Assembly (NCBI RefSeq): GCF_000003605.2
Contig: NW_003108269.1
Span: 1-21,440, forward strand
From: Saccoglossus kowalevskii
Taxonomy: Eukaryota > Hemichordata > Enteropneusta > Harrimaniidae
Direction: 5' to 3'
DNA: 21,440 bases
The translations under genes and the position numbers were made by a program. A model generated the notes under the pieces. It saw only the letters and a program-made list of their open reading frames with translations. It made no database searches and was not told the DNA's origin. This document shows, piece after piece, positions 10,568-21,055 of this stretch; positions within the stretch are counted from its first letter, which is position 1, and every line of letters begins with the position of its first letter.

Positions 10568-10935
10568 ATGGCATACAATATATATCACACGATTTGCCTA
10601 ACAAATTCTGAAGATGACATACAATATATATCACACGATTTGGTTAACAAATTCTAAAGATGGCATACAATATATATCACACGATTTGCCTAACAAATTC
10701 TAAAGATGGCATACAATATATATCACACGATTTGGTTAACAAATTCTAAAGATGGCATACAATATATATCACATAATTTGCCTAACAAATTCTAAAGATG
10801 ACATACAATATATATCACACGATTTGGTTAACAAATTCTAAAGATGGCATACAATATATATCACACGATTTGCCTAACAAATTCTAAAGATGGCATACAA
10901 TATATATCACACGATTTGGTTAACAAATTCTAAAG
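10568..10935 (+). repeat. Tetrameric (184-bp) higher-order repeat, two copies
   Basis: Eight monomers form the pattern GCCT, GACATAC-GGTT, GCCT, GGTT twice over. GACATAC units are at 10614 and 10798, 184 bp apart. The first GCCT ends CTGAAG, and the GCCT at 10752 carries CATAAT (loss of the CpG). It matches the first part of the dimer array at 4036. Confidence 0.75.
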
Positions 10936-11073
10936 ATGGCATACAATATATATCACACGATTTGGTTAACATATTCTAAAGATGGCATACAATATATATT
11001 ACACGATTTGGCTAACAAATTCTAAAGATGGCATACAATATATATCACACGATTTGGTTAACAAATTCTAAAG

Positions 11074-12173
11074 ATGGTATAAAATATATATCACACGATT
11101 TGGTTAACAAATTCTAAATATGGCATACAATATATATCACACGATTTGGTTAACAAATTCTAAAGATGGCATACAATATATATCACACGATTTAGTTAAC
11201 AAATTCTAAAGATGGCATACAATATATATCACACGATTTGGTTAACTAATTCTAAAGATGGCATACAATATATATCACACGATTTGGTTAACAAATTCTA
11301 AAGATGGCATACAATATATATCACACGATTTGGTTAACAGATTCTAAAGATGGCATACAATATATATCACACGTTTTGGTTAACAAATTCTAAAGATGGC
11401 ATACAATATATATCACACGATTTTGTTAACAAATTCTAAAGATGGCATACAATATATATTACACGATTTGGTTAACAAATTCTAAAGATGGCATACAATA
11501 TATGTCACACGATTTGGTTAACAAATTCTAAAGATGGCATACAATATATATCACACGATTTGGCTAACAAATTCTAAAGATGGCATACAATATATATTAC
11601 ACGATTTGGCAAAAAATTCTAAAGTTGGCATACAATATATATCACACGATTTGGTTAACTAATTCTAAAGATGGCATACAATCTATATCACACGATTTGG
11701 TTAACAAATTCTAAAGATGGCATACAATCTATATCACACGATTTGGTTAACAAATTCTAAAGATGCATACAATCTATATCACACGATTTGGTTAACAAAT
11801 TCTAAAGATGGCATACAATATATATCACACGATTTGGTTAACAAATTCTAAAGATGGCATACAATATATATCATACGATTTGGTTAACAAATTCTAAAGA
11901 TGGCTTACAATATATATCATACGATTTGGTTAACAAATTGTAAAGATGGCATACAACATATATCACACGATTTGGTTAACAAATTCTAAAGATGGCATAC
12001 AATATATATCACACGATTTGGCTAACAAATTCTAAAGATGGCATACAATATATATTACACGATTTGGCTAACAAATTCTAAAGATGGCATACAATATATA
12101 TCACACGATTTGGTTAACAAATTCTAAAGATGGTATACAATATATATCACACGATTTGGTTAACTAATTCTAA
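11074..12173 (+). repeat. About 1.1-kb duplicated segment, copy A (partner 14336-15624)
   Basis: Starts with GGTATAAAAT/CTAAAT (11074), modal, AGTT (11166), AACTAA (11212), then an AACAGATT unit (11304), CGTTTT (11350), TTACACG (11442), ATATGTCAC (11488), GGCT (11534), a shortened TTACACG-GGCA unit (11580), TTGG-AACTAA, AATCTAT twice, ATGCATAC, modal, CATACG, GGCTTAC (11900), CAACATAT, modal, GGCT, TTACACG-GGCT, modal and GGTATA. The partner has the same order, including the private AACAGATT and CAACATAT changes, with about four extra monomers before the TTACACG-GGCA unit. Confidence 0.8.
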
Positions 12174-12449
12174 AGATGGCATACAATCTATATCACACGA
12201 TTTGGTTAACAAATTCTAAAGATGGCATACAATCTATATCACACGATTTGGTTAACAAATTCTAAAGATGCATACAATCTATATCACACGATTTGGTTAA
12301 CAAATTCTAAAGATGGCATACAATCTATATCACACGATTTGGTTAACAAATTCTAAAGATGGCATACAATATATATCATACGATTTGGTTAACAAATTCT
12401 AAAGATGCATACAATCTATATCACACGATTTGGTTAACAAATTCTAAAG
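12174..12449 (+). repeat. AATCTAT / ATGCATAC cluster
   Basis: After an AACTAA-type GGTATA unit come two AATCTAT units, a 45-bp unit starting ATGCATAC with AATCTAT, another AATCTAT unit, a CATACG unit and a second ATGCATAC unit (near 12405). This repeats the first part of the GGCTTA block (compare 1600-1828) without the GGCTTA unit itself, and is the only place where two ATGCATAC units lie this close. Confidence 0.65.
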
Positions 12450-12909
12450 ATGGCATACAATATATATCACACGATTTGGCTAACAAATTCAAAAGATGGC
12501 ATACAATATATATCACACGATTTGGTTAACAAATTCTAAAGATGGCATACAATATATATCACACGATTTGGTTAACAAATTCTAAAGATGGTATACAATA
12601 TATATCACACGATTTGCCTAACAAATTCTAAAGATGGCATACAATATATATCACACGATTTGGTTAACAAATTCTAAAGATGGCATACAATATATATCAC
12701 ACGATTTGGTTAACAAATTCTAAAGATGACATACAATATATATCACACGATTTGCCTAACAAATTCTAAAGATGACATACAATATATATCACACGATTTG
12801 GTTAACAAATTCTAAAGATGGCATACAATATATATCACACGATTTGGCTAACAAATTCTAAAGATGTCATACAATATATATTACACGATTTGGCTAACAA
12901 ATTCTAAAG
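12450..12909 (+). repeat. Copy of the 17-unit repeat interior (partner 9236-9649)
   Basis: GGCT with TTCAAAAG (12450), two modal, GGTATA-GCCT (12588), two modal, GACATAC-GCCT (12726), GACATAC (12772), GGCT (12818), GTCATAC-TTACACG-GGCT (12864). The offset to the 9236 segment is 3214 bp over the first six units. The rare TTCAAAAG change is present in both, which supports shared descent. One additional GACATAC unit is present here. Confidence 0.75.
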
Positions 12910-12955
12910 ATGGCATACAATATATATCACACGATTTGGTTATCAAATTCTAAAG

Positions 12956-13415
12956 ATGGTATACAATATATATCACACGATTTGGTTAACAAATTCTAAA
13001 CATGGCATACAATATATATCACTCGATTTGGTTAACAAATTCTAAAGATGGCATACAATATATATCACACGATTTAGTTAACAAATTCTAAAGATGGCAT
13101 ACAATATATATCACACGATTTGGTTAACTAATTCTAAAGATGGCATACAATATATGTCACACGATTTGCCTAACAAATTCTAAAGATGGCATACACTATA
13201 TATCACACGATTTGGTTAACAAATTCTAAAGATGGCATACAATATATATCACACGATTTGGTTAACAAATTCTAAAGATGGTATACAATATATATCACAC
13301 GATTTGGCTAACAAATTCTAAAGATGGCATACAATATATATTACACGATTTGGCTAACAAATTCTAAAGATGGCATACAATATATATCACACGATTTGGT
13401 TAACAAATTCTAAAG
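12956..13415 (+). repeat. Ten-unit tandem higher-order repeat, first copy (contains six-unit block copy 3)
   Basis: GGTATA ending CTAAAC (12956), a CTCGATT unit, AGTT (13048), AACTAA, ATATGTCAC-GCCT, ACACTAT (13186), modal, then GGTATA-GGCT, TTACACG-GGCT and modal. The next GGTATA/CTAAAC unit follows exactly 460 bp later, so this is a ten-monomer period repeated in direct tandem. Confidence 0.8.
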
Positions 13416-13691
13416 ATGGTATACAATATATATCACACGATTTGGTTAACAAATTCTAAACATGGCATACAATATATATCACACGATTTGGTTAACAAAT
13501 TCTAAAGATGGCATACAATATATATCACACGATTTAGTTAACAAATTCTAAAGATGGCATACAATATATATCACACGATTTGGTTAACTAATTCTAAAGA
13601 TGGCATACAATATATGTCACACGATTTGGTTAACAAATTCTAAAGATGGCATACACTATATATCACACGATTTGGTTAACAAATTCTAAAG
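13416..13691 (+). repeat. Six-unit block, copy 4 (second tandem copy)
   Basis: Repeats the first six units of the ten-unit repeat at 12956 with a spacing of 460 bp (markers 12956 to 13416 and 13186 to 13646). The ATATGTCAC unit here carries GGTT instead of GCCT. After the ACACTAT unit the sequence turns into modal units, so the second ten-unit copy is incomplete. Confidence 0.8.
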
Positions 13692-14335
13692 ATGGCATAC
13701 AATATATATCACACGATTTGGTTAACAAATTCTAAAGATGGCATACAATATATATCACACGATTTGGTTAACAAATTCTAAAGATGGCATACAATATATA
13801 TCACACGATTTGCCTAACAAATTCTAAAGATGACATACAATATATATCACACGATTTGGTTAACACATTCTAAAGATGGCATACAATATATATCACACGA
13901 TTTGGTTAACAAATTCTAAAGATGGTATACAATATATAAAACACGATTTGCCTAACAAATTCTAAAGATGGCATAGAATATATATCACACGATTTGGTTA
14001 ACAAATTCTAAAGATGGCATACAATATATATCACACGATTTGCCTAACAAATTCTAAAGATGACATACAATATATATCACACGATTTGGTTAACAAATTC
14101 TAAAGATGGCATACAATATATATCACACGATTTGGTTAACAAATTCTAAAGATGGCATACAATATATATCACACGATTTGGCTAACAAATTCTAAAGATG
14201 GCATACAATATATATCACACGATTTGGTTAACAAATTCTAAAGATGGCATACAATATATATTACACGATTTGGCTAACAAATTCTAAAGATGGCATACAA
14301 TATATATCACACGATTTGGTTAACAAATTCTAAAG
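13692..14335 (+). repeat. Mixed region between the ten-unit repeat and duplicated segment B
   Basis: Modal units, then GCCT, GACATAC with ACACATT, modal, GGTATA-AAACACG-GCCT (13922), ATAGAAT, GCCT, GACATAC, modal, GGCT, modal and TTACACG-GGCT. The AAACACG marker is shared with 3117 and 4404, so this is a reduced relative of the 4036-4771 dimer array. Confidence 0.65.
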
Positions 14336-15624
14336 ATGGTATAAAATATATATCACACGATTTGGTTAACAAATTCTAAATATGGCATACAATATATATC
14401 ACACGATTTGGTTAACAAATTCTAAAGATGGCATACAATATATATCACACGATTTAGTTAACAAATTCTAAAGATGGCATACAATATATATCACACGATT
14501 TGGTTAACTAATTCTAAAGATGGCATACAATATATATCACACGATTTGCCTAACAAATTCTAAAGATGGCATACAATATATATCACACGATTTGGTTAAC
14601 AGATTCTAAAGATGGCATACAATATATATCACACGTTTTGGTTAACAAATTCTAAAGATGGCATACAATATATATCACACGATTTGGTTAACAAATTCTA
14701 AAGATGGCATACAATATATATTACACGATTTGGTTAACAAATTCTAAAGATGGCATACAATATATGTCACACGATTTGGTTAACAAATTCTAAAGATGGC
14801 ATACAATATATATCACACGATTTGGTTAACAAATTCTAAAGATGGCATACAATATATATCACACGATTTGGCTAACAAATTCTAAAGATGGCATACAATA
14901 TATATCACACGATTTGGCTAACAAATTCTAAAGATGGCATACAATATATATCACACGATTTGGTTAACAAATTCTAAAGATGGCATACAATATATATCAC
15001 ACGATTTGGCTAACAAATTCTAAAGATGGCATACAATATATATATTACACGATTTGGCAAACAAATTCTAAAGTTGGCATACAATATATATCACACGATT
15101 TGGTTAACTAATTCTAAAGATGGCATACAATCTATATCACACGATTTGGTTAACAAATTCTAAAGATGGCATACAATCTATATCACACGATTTGGTTAAC
15201 AAATTCTAAAGATGCATACAATCTATATCACACGATTTGGTTAACAAATTCTAAAGATGGCATACAATATATATCACACGATTTGGTTAACAAATTCTAA
15301 AGATGGCATACAATATATATCATACGATTTGGTTAACAAATTCTAAAGATGGCTTACAATATATATCATACGATTTGGTTAACAAATTGTAAAGATGGCA
15401 TACAACATATATCACACGATTTGGTTAACAAATTCTAAAGATGGCATACAATATATATCACACGATTTGGCTAACAAATTCTAAAGATGGCATACAATAT
15501 ATATTACACGATTTGGCTAACAAATTCTAAAGATGGCATACAATATATATCACACGATTTGGTTAACAAATTCTAAAGATGGTATACAATATATATCACA
15601 CGATTTGGTTAACAAATTCTAAAC
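14336..15624 (+). repeat. About 1.3-kb duplicated segment, copy B (partner 11074-12173)
   Basis: Repeats copy A: GGTATAAAAT (14336), AGTT (14428), AACTAA (14474), AACAGATT (14566), CGTTTT (14612), TTACACG (14704), ATATGTCAC (14750), GGCT units, the long-TA TTACACG-GGCA unit (15026), TTGG-AACTAA, AATCTAT twice, ATGCATAC, CATACG, GGCTTAC (15349), CAACATAT (15395), GGCT, TTACACG-GGCT. The offset to copy A is 3262 bp at the left end and 3449 bp at GGCTTAC, a difference of about four monomers. It continues into the six-unit block at 15579. Confidence 0.8.
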
Positions 15625-15854
15625 ATGGCATACAATATATATCACACGATTTGGTTAACAAATTCTAAAGATGGCATACAATATATATCACACGATTTAG
15701 TTAACAAATTCTAAAGATGGCATACAATATATATCACACGATTTGGTTAACTAATTCTAAAGAAGGCATACAATATATGTCACACGATTTGCCTAACAAA
15801 TTCTAAAGATGGCATACACTATATATCACACGATTTGGTTAACAAATTTTAAAG
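15579..15854 (+). repeat. Six-unit block, copy 5
   Basis: GGTATA/CTAAAC (15579), modal, AGTT (15671), AACTAA, an ATATGTCAC-GCCT unit whose start reads AAGGCAT, and ACACTAT (15809). It is followed by GGTAAAC (15855) and ATAGAAT (15901) units, as at 3852 and 8040. The AAGGCAT start is also seen near 17189. Confidence 0.85.
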
Positions 15855-15992
15855 ATGGCATACAATATATATCACACGATTTGGTAAACAAATTCTAAAG
15901 ATGGCATAGAATATATATCACACGATTTGGTTAACAAATTCTAAAGATGGCATACAATATATATCACACGATTTGGCTAACAAATTCTAAAG

Positions 15993-16176
15993 ATGGCATA
16001 CAATATATATCACACGATTTGCCTAACAAATTCTAAAGAATTCATACAATATATATCACACGATTTGGTTAACAAATTCTAAAGCCGGCATACAATATAT
16101 ATCACACAATTTGCTTAACAAATTCTAAAGATGACATACAATATATATCACACGATTTGGTTAACAAATTCTAAAG
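15993..16176 (+). repeat. Four-unit EcoRI/CCGG block, copy 2 (partner 8408-8591)
   Basis: GCCT (15993), AATTCAT unit with GAATTC at 16038-16043, CCGGCAT unit with CACACAAT and GCTT (16085), and GACATAC (16131). All private changes match the copy 7585 bp upstream. A third, shorter match (GCCT followed by an AATTCAT unit, GAATTC at 16314-16319) lies at 16269-16360, with GGCT in place of GGTT. Confidence 0.85.
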
Positions 16177-16958
16177 ATGTCATACAATATATATCACACG
16201 ATTTGGCTAACAAATTCTAAAGATGGCATACAATATATATCACACGATTTGGTTAACAAATTCTAAAGATGGCATACAATATATATCACACGATTTGCCT
16301 AACAAATTCTAAAGAATTCATACAATATATATCACACGATTTGGCTAACAAATTCTAAAGATGGCATACAATATATATCACACGATTTGGTTAACAAATT
16401 CTAAAGATGGCATACAATATATATCACACGATTTGGTTAACAAATTCTAAAGATGACATACAATATATATCACACGATTTGGTTAACAAATTCTAAAGAT
16501 GGCATACAATATATATCACAGGATTTGGCTAACAAATTCTAAAGATGGCATACAATATATATCACACGATTTGGTTAACAAATTCTAAAAATGGCATACA
16601 ATATATATCACACGATTTGCCTAACAAATTCTAAAGATGACATACAATATATATCACACGATTTGGTTAACAAATTCTAAAGATGGCATACAATATATAT
16701 CACACGATTTGCCTAACAAATTCTAAAGATGGCATACAATATATATCACACGATTTGGTTAACAAATTCTAAAGATGGCATACAATATATATCACACGAT
16801 TTAGTTAACAAATTCTAAAGATGGCATACAATATATATCACACGATTTGGTTAACTAATTCTAAAGATGGCATACAATATATATCACACGATTTGCCTAA
16901 CAAATTCTAAAGATGGCATACAATATATATCACACGACTTGGTTAACAAATTCTAAAG
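16177..16958 (+). repeat. Mixed monomer region between EcoRI block and GGTATAAAAT block
   Basis: Contains GTCATAC-GGCT (16177), GCCT (16269), AATTCAT-GGCT (16315), GACATAC (16453), a CAGGATT-GGCT unit (16499), alternating GCCT and GGTT units (16591-16774) with GACATAC at 16637, AGTT and AACTAA (16775, 16821), GCCT (16867) and a CGACTT unit (16913). Much of it follows the dimer pattern of 4036-4771. Confidence 0.6.
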
Positions 16959-17234
16959 ATGGTATAAAATATATATCACACGATTTGGTTAACAAATTCT
17001 AAATATGGCATACAATATATATCACACGATTTGGTTAACAAATTCTAAAGATGGCATACAATATATATCACACGATTTAGTTAACAAATTCTAAAGATGG
17101 CATACAATATATATCACACGATTTGGCTAACAAATTCTAAAGATGGCATACAATATATATCACACGATTTGGTTAACTAATTCTAAAGAAGGCATACAAT
17201 ATATGTCACACGATTTGCCTAACAAATTCTAAAG
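16959..17234 (+). repeat. GGTATAAAAT block, last copy, with an inserted GGCT unit
   Basis: GGTATAAAAT/CTAAAT (16959), modal, AGTT (17051), a GGCT unit (17097), AACTAA (17143, its successor starting AAGGCAT), and ATATGTCAC-GCCT. Elsewhere AGTT is followed directly by AACTAA, so the GGCT unit is an insertion or the product of a crossover between two copies. Confidence 0.7.
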
Positions 17235-17326
17235 ATGGCATACAATATATATTACACGATTTGGCTAACAAATTCTAAAGATGGCATACAATATATATCA
17301 CACGATTTGGTTAACAAATTCTAAAG

Positions 17327-17602
17327 ATGGTATACAATATATATCACACGATTTGGTTAACAAATTCTAAACATGGCATACAATATATATCACACGATTT
17401 GGTTAACAAATTCTAAAGATGGCATACAATATATATCACACGATTTAGTTAACAAATTCTAAAGATGGCATACAATATATATCACACGATTTGGTTAACT
17501 AATTCTAAAGATGGCATACAATATATGTCACACGATTTGCCTAACAAATTCTAAAGATGGCATACACTATATATCACACGATTTGGTTAACAAATTCTAA
17601 AG
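17327..17602 (+). repeat. Six-unit block, copy 6
   Basis: GGTATA/CTAAAC (17327), modal, AGTT (17419), AACTAA, ATATGTCAC-GCCT, ACACTAT (17557). It lies exactly 38 monomers (1748 bp) from copy 5 and is followed by five modal units rather than the GGTAAAC and ATAGAAT units. Confidence 0.85.
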
Positions 17603-18616
17603 ATGGCATACAATATATATCACACGATTTGGTTAACAAATTCTAAAGATGGCATACAATATATATCACACGATTTGGTTAACAAATTCTAAAGATGGCA
17701 TACAATATATATCACACGATTTGGTTAACAAATTCTAAAGATGGCATACAATATATATCACACGATTTGGTTAACAAATTCTAAAGATGGCATACAATAT
17801 ATATCACACGATTTGGTTAACAAATTCTAAAGATGACATACAATATATATCACACGATTTGGTTAACAAATTCTAAAGATGGCATACAATATATATCACA
17901 CGATTTGCCTAACAAATTCTAAAGATGGCATACAATATATATCACACGATTTGGTTAACAAATTCTAAAGATGGCATACAATATATATCATACGATTTGG
18001 TTAACAAATTCTAAAGATGGCATACAATATATATCACACGATTTGGTTAACAAATTCTAAAGATGGCATACAATATATATCACACGATTTGGTTAACAAA
18101 TTCTAAAGATGGCATACAATATATATCACACGATTTGGTTAACAAATTCTAAAGATGGCATACAATATATATCACACGATTTGGTTAACAAATTCTAAAG
18201 ATGGCATACAATATATATCACACGATTTGGCTAACAAATTCTAAAGATGGCATACAATATATATTACACGATTTGGCTAACAAATTCTAAAGATGGCATA
18301 CAATATATATCACACGATTTGCCTAACAAATTCTAAAGATGGCATACAATCTATATATTACTCGATTTGGTTAACAAATTCTAAAGATGGCATACAATCT
18401 ATATCACACGATTTGGTTAACAAATTCTAAAGATGGCATACAATATATATCACACGATTTGGTTAACAAATTCTAAAGATGGCATACAATATATATCACA
18501 CGATTTGGTTAACAAATTCTAAAGATGGCATACAATATATATCACACGATTTGGTTAACAAATTCTAAAGATGGCATACAATATATATCACACGATTTGG
18601 TTAACAAATTCTAAAG
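17603..18616 (+). repeat. Largely homogeneous region with few marker units
   Basis: Mostly modal monomers, broken by GACATAC (17833), GCCT (17879), CATACG (17971), GGCT (18201), TTACACG-GGCT (18247), GCCT (18293), a 48-bp unit with AATCTATATATTACTCG (18339) and AATCTAT (18387). No clear copy of the larger blocks lies here. Confidence 0.7.
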
Positions 18617-19122
18617 ATGGCATACAATATATATCATACGATTTGGTTAACAAATTCTAAAGATGGCATACAATATATATCATACAATTTGGCTAACAAA
18701 TTCTAAAGATGGCATACAATATATATCACACGATTTGGTTAACAAATTCTAAAGATGGCATACAATATATATCACACGTTTTGGTTAACAAATTCTAAAG
18801 ATGGCATACAATATATATCACACGATTTGGTTAACAAATTCTAAAGATGGTATACAATATATATCACACGATTTGGTTAACAAATTCTAAAGATGGCATA
18901 CAATATATATCACACGATTTGGTTAACACATTCTAAAGATGGCATACAATATATATCACACGATTTGGTTAACAAATTCTAAAGATGGCATACAATATAT
19001 ATCACACGATTTGGTTAACAAATTCTAAAGATGGCATACAATATATATCACACGATTTGCCTAACAAATTCTAAAGATGGCATACAATCTATATCACACG
19101 ATTTGGTTAACAAATTCTAAAG
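18617..19122 (+). repeat. Marker block B, copy 4
   Basis: Ordered units: CATACG (18617), CATACAAT-GGCT (18663), modal, CGTTTT (18755), modal, GGTATA (18847), ACACATT (18893), two modal, GCCT (19031), AATCTAT (19077). It overlaps the start of the long duplicated segment 18893-20180. That suggests the window start (1-126) is the tail of a further block B copy lying outside the window. Confidence 0.7.
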
Positions 19123-20180
19123 ATGGCATACAATCTATATCACACGATTTGGTTATCAAATTCTAAAGATGGCATACAATATATATCACACGATTTGGTT
19201 AACAAATTCTAAAGATGGCATACAATATATATCACACGATTTGGTTAACAAATTCTAAAGATGGCATACAATATATATCACACGATTTGGTTAACAAATT
19301 CTAAAGATGGCATACAATATATATCACACGATTTGGTTAACAAATTCTAAAGATGGTATACAATATATATCACACGATTTGGTTAACAAATTCTACAGAT
19401 GGCATACAATATATATCACACGATTTGGCAAACAAATTCTAAAGATGGCATACAATATATATCAAACGATTTGGTTAACAAATTCTAAAGATGGCATACA
19501 ATATATATCACACGATTTGGTTAACAAATTCTAAAGATGGCATACAATATATATCACACGATTTGGTTAACAAATTCTAAAGATGGCATACAATATATAT
19601 CACACGATTTGGTTAACAAATTCTAAAGATGACATACAATATATATCACACGATTTGGTTATCAAATTCTAAAGATGGCATACAATCTATATCACACGAT
19701 TTGGTTAACAAATTCTAAAGATGGCATACAATATATATCACACGATTTGGTTAACAAATTCTAAAGATGGCATACAATATATATCACACGATTTGGTTAA
19801 CAAATTCTAAAGATGGCATACAAAATATATCACACGTTTTGCCTAACAAATTCTAAAGATGGCATACAATCTATATCACACGATTTGGTTAACAAATTCT
19901 AAAGATGGCATACAATCTATATCACACGATTTGGTTAACAAATTCTAAAGATGGCATACAATATATATCACACGATTTGGTTAACAAATTCTAAAGATGG
20001 CATACAATATATATCACACGATTTGGTTAACAAATTCTAAAGATGGCATACAATATATATCACACGATTTGGTTAACAAATTCTAAAGATGGCATACAAT
20101 ATATATCACACGATTTGGTTAACAAATTCTAAAGATGGCATACAATATATATCACACGATTTGGCAAACAAATTCTAAAG
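18893..20180 (+). repeat. Long duplicated segment, copy 2 (partner 1-1413)
   Basis: This segment carries the variant order of the window start: ACACATT (18893), GCCT (19031), two AATCTAT units with TTATC in the second (19077, 19123), the rare GGTATA plus TCTACAG unit (19353), GGCA (19399), AAAATAT-GCCT (19813, here also CGTTTT), two AATCTAT units (19859, 19905) and GGCA (20135). One extra monomer lies between the GCCT and GGTATA markers compared with copy 1, and the TTATC change sits on the second rather than the first AATCTAT unit. The TCTACAG change was seen only in these two places, which strongly supports common descent. Confidence 0.75.
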
Positions 20181-20410
20181 ATGGCATACAATATATATCA
20201 CACGATTTGGTTAACAAATTCTAAAGATGGCATACAATATATATCACACGATTTGGTTAACAAATTCTAAAGATGGCATACAATATATATCACACGATTT
20301 GGTTAACAAATTCTAAAGATGGCATACAATATATATCACACGATTTGGTTAACAAATTCTAAAGATGGCATACAATATATATCACACGATTTGGTTAACA
20401 AATTCTAAAG

Positions 20411-20778
20411 ATGGCATACAATATATATCACACAATTTGGCTAACAATTTCTAAAGATGGCATACAATATATATTACACGATTTGGTTAACAAATTCTAA
20501 AGATGGCATACAATATATATCACACGTTTTGGTTAACAAATTCTAAAGATGGCATACAATATATATTACACGATTTGGTTAACAAATTCTAAAGATGGTA
20601 TACAATATATATCACACGATTTGGTTAACAAATTCTAAAGATGGCATACAATATATATCACACGATTTGGTTAACAAATTCTAAAGATGGCATACAATAT
20701 ATATCACACGATTTGGTTAACAAATTCTAAAGATGGCATACAATCTATATCACACGATTTGGTTAACAAATTCTAAAG
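20411..20778 (+). repeat. Marker block B, copy 5 (diverged)
   Basis: CACACAAT-GGCT (20411, also with an A-to-T change giving CAATTTCT), a TTACACG unit (20457), CGTTTT (20503), a second TTACACG unit (20549), GGTATA (20595), two modal units and AATCTAT (20733). The core spacing of 92 bp between the first and third units is kept. The two TTACACG changes are private to this copy. Confidence 0.65.
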
Positions 20779-20872
20779 ATGGCATACCAATATATATCAC
20801 ACGGATTTGGTTAACAAATTCTAAAGATGGCATACAATATATATCACACGATTTGCTTAACAAATTCTAAAG
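20779..20872 (+). repeat. Two units leading into the aberrant patch
   Basis: The unit at 20779 is 48 bp, with an extra C (CATACCAAT) and an extra G (CACGGATT). The next (20827) is normal apart from GCTT. The two single-base gains next to the aberrant patch may share its cause. Confidence 0.6.
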
Positions 20873-21055
20873 ATGACTCCCATTATATATCCCAGGATTG
20901 GGTTACCAAATTTTAAAGATGGCTTACAATATATATCCCCGGATTTGGTTACCAAATTTTAAAGATGCCTTCCAATATATTCCCCAGGATTTGGTTACCA
21001 AATTTTAAAGATGCCATCCAATATATATCCCAGGATTGGGTTAACAAATTTTAAG
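20873..21055 (+). repeat. Aberrant, C-rich patch of four monomers
   Basis: Four successive units (46, 46, 46 and 45 bp) depart sharply from all others. Shared changes are CACACG turned into CCCAGG, CCCCGG or CCCAGG-like forms, TTAACA into TTACCA in three of four, and TTCTAA into TTTTAA in all four. Monomer length and phase are kept. Normal units resume at 21056. This is either a sub-block with its own history or a poorly resolved stretch of the assembly consensus. Confidence 0.75.

Noticed and set aside
19307-19534. 75-codon open frame almost identical to that at 357
   Set aside because: It exists because this segment is a duplicate of the window start carrying the same TAC change. Conservation reflects array duplication, not protein function.
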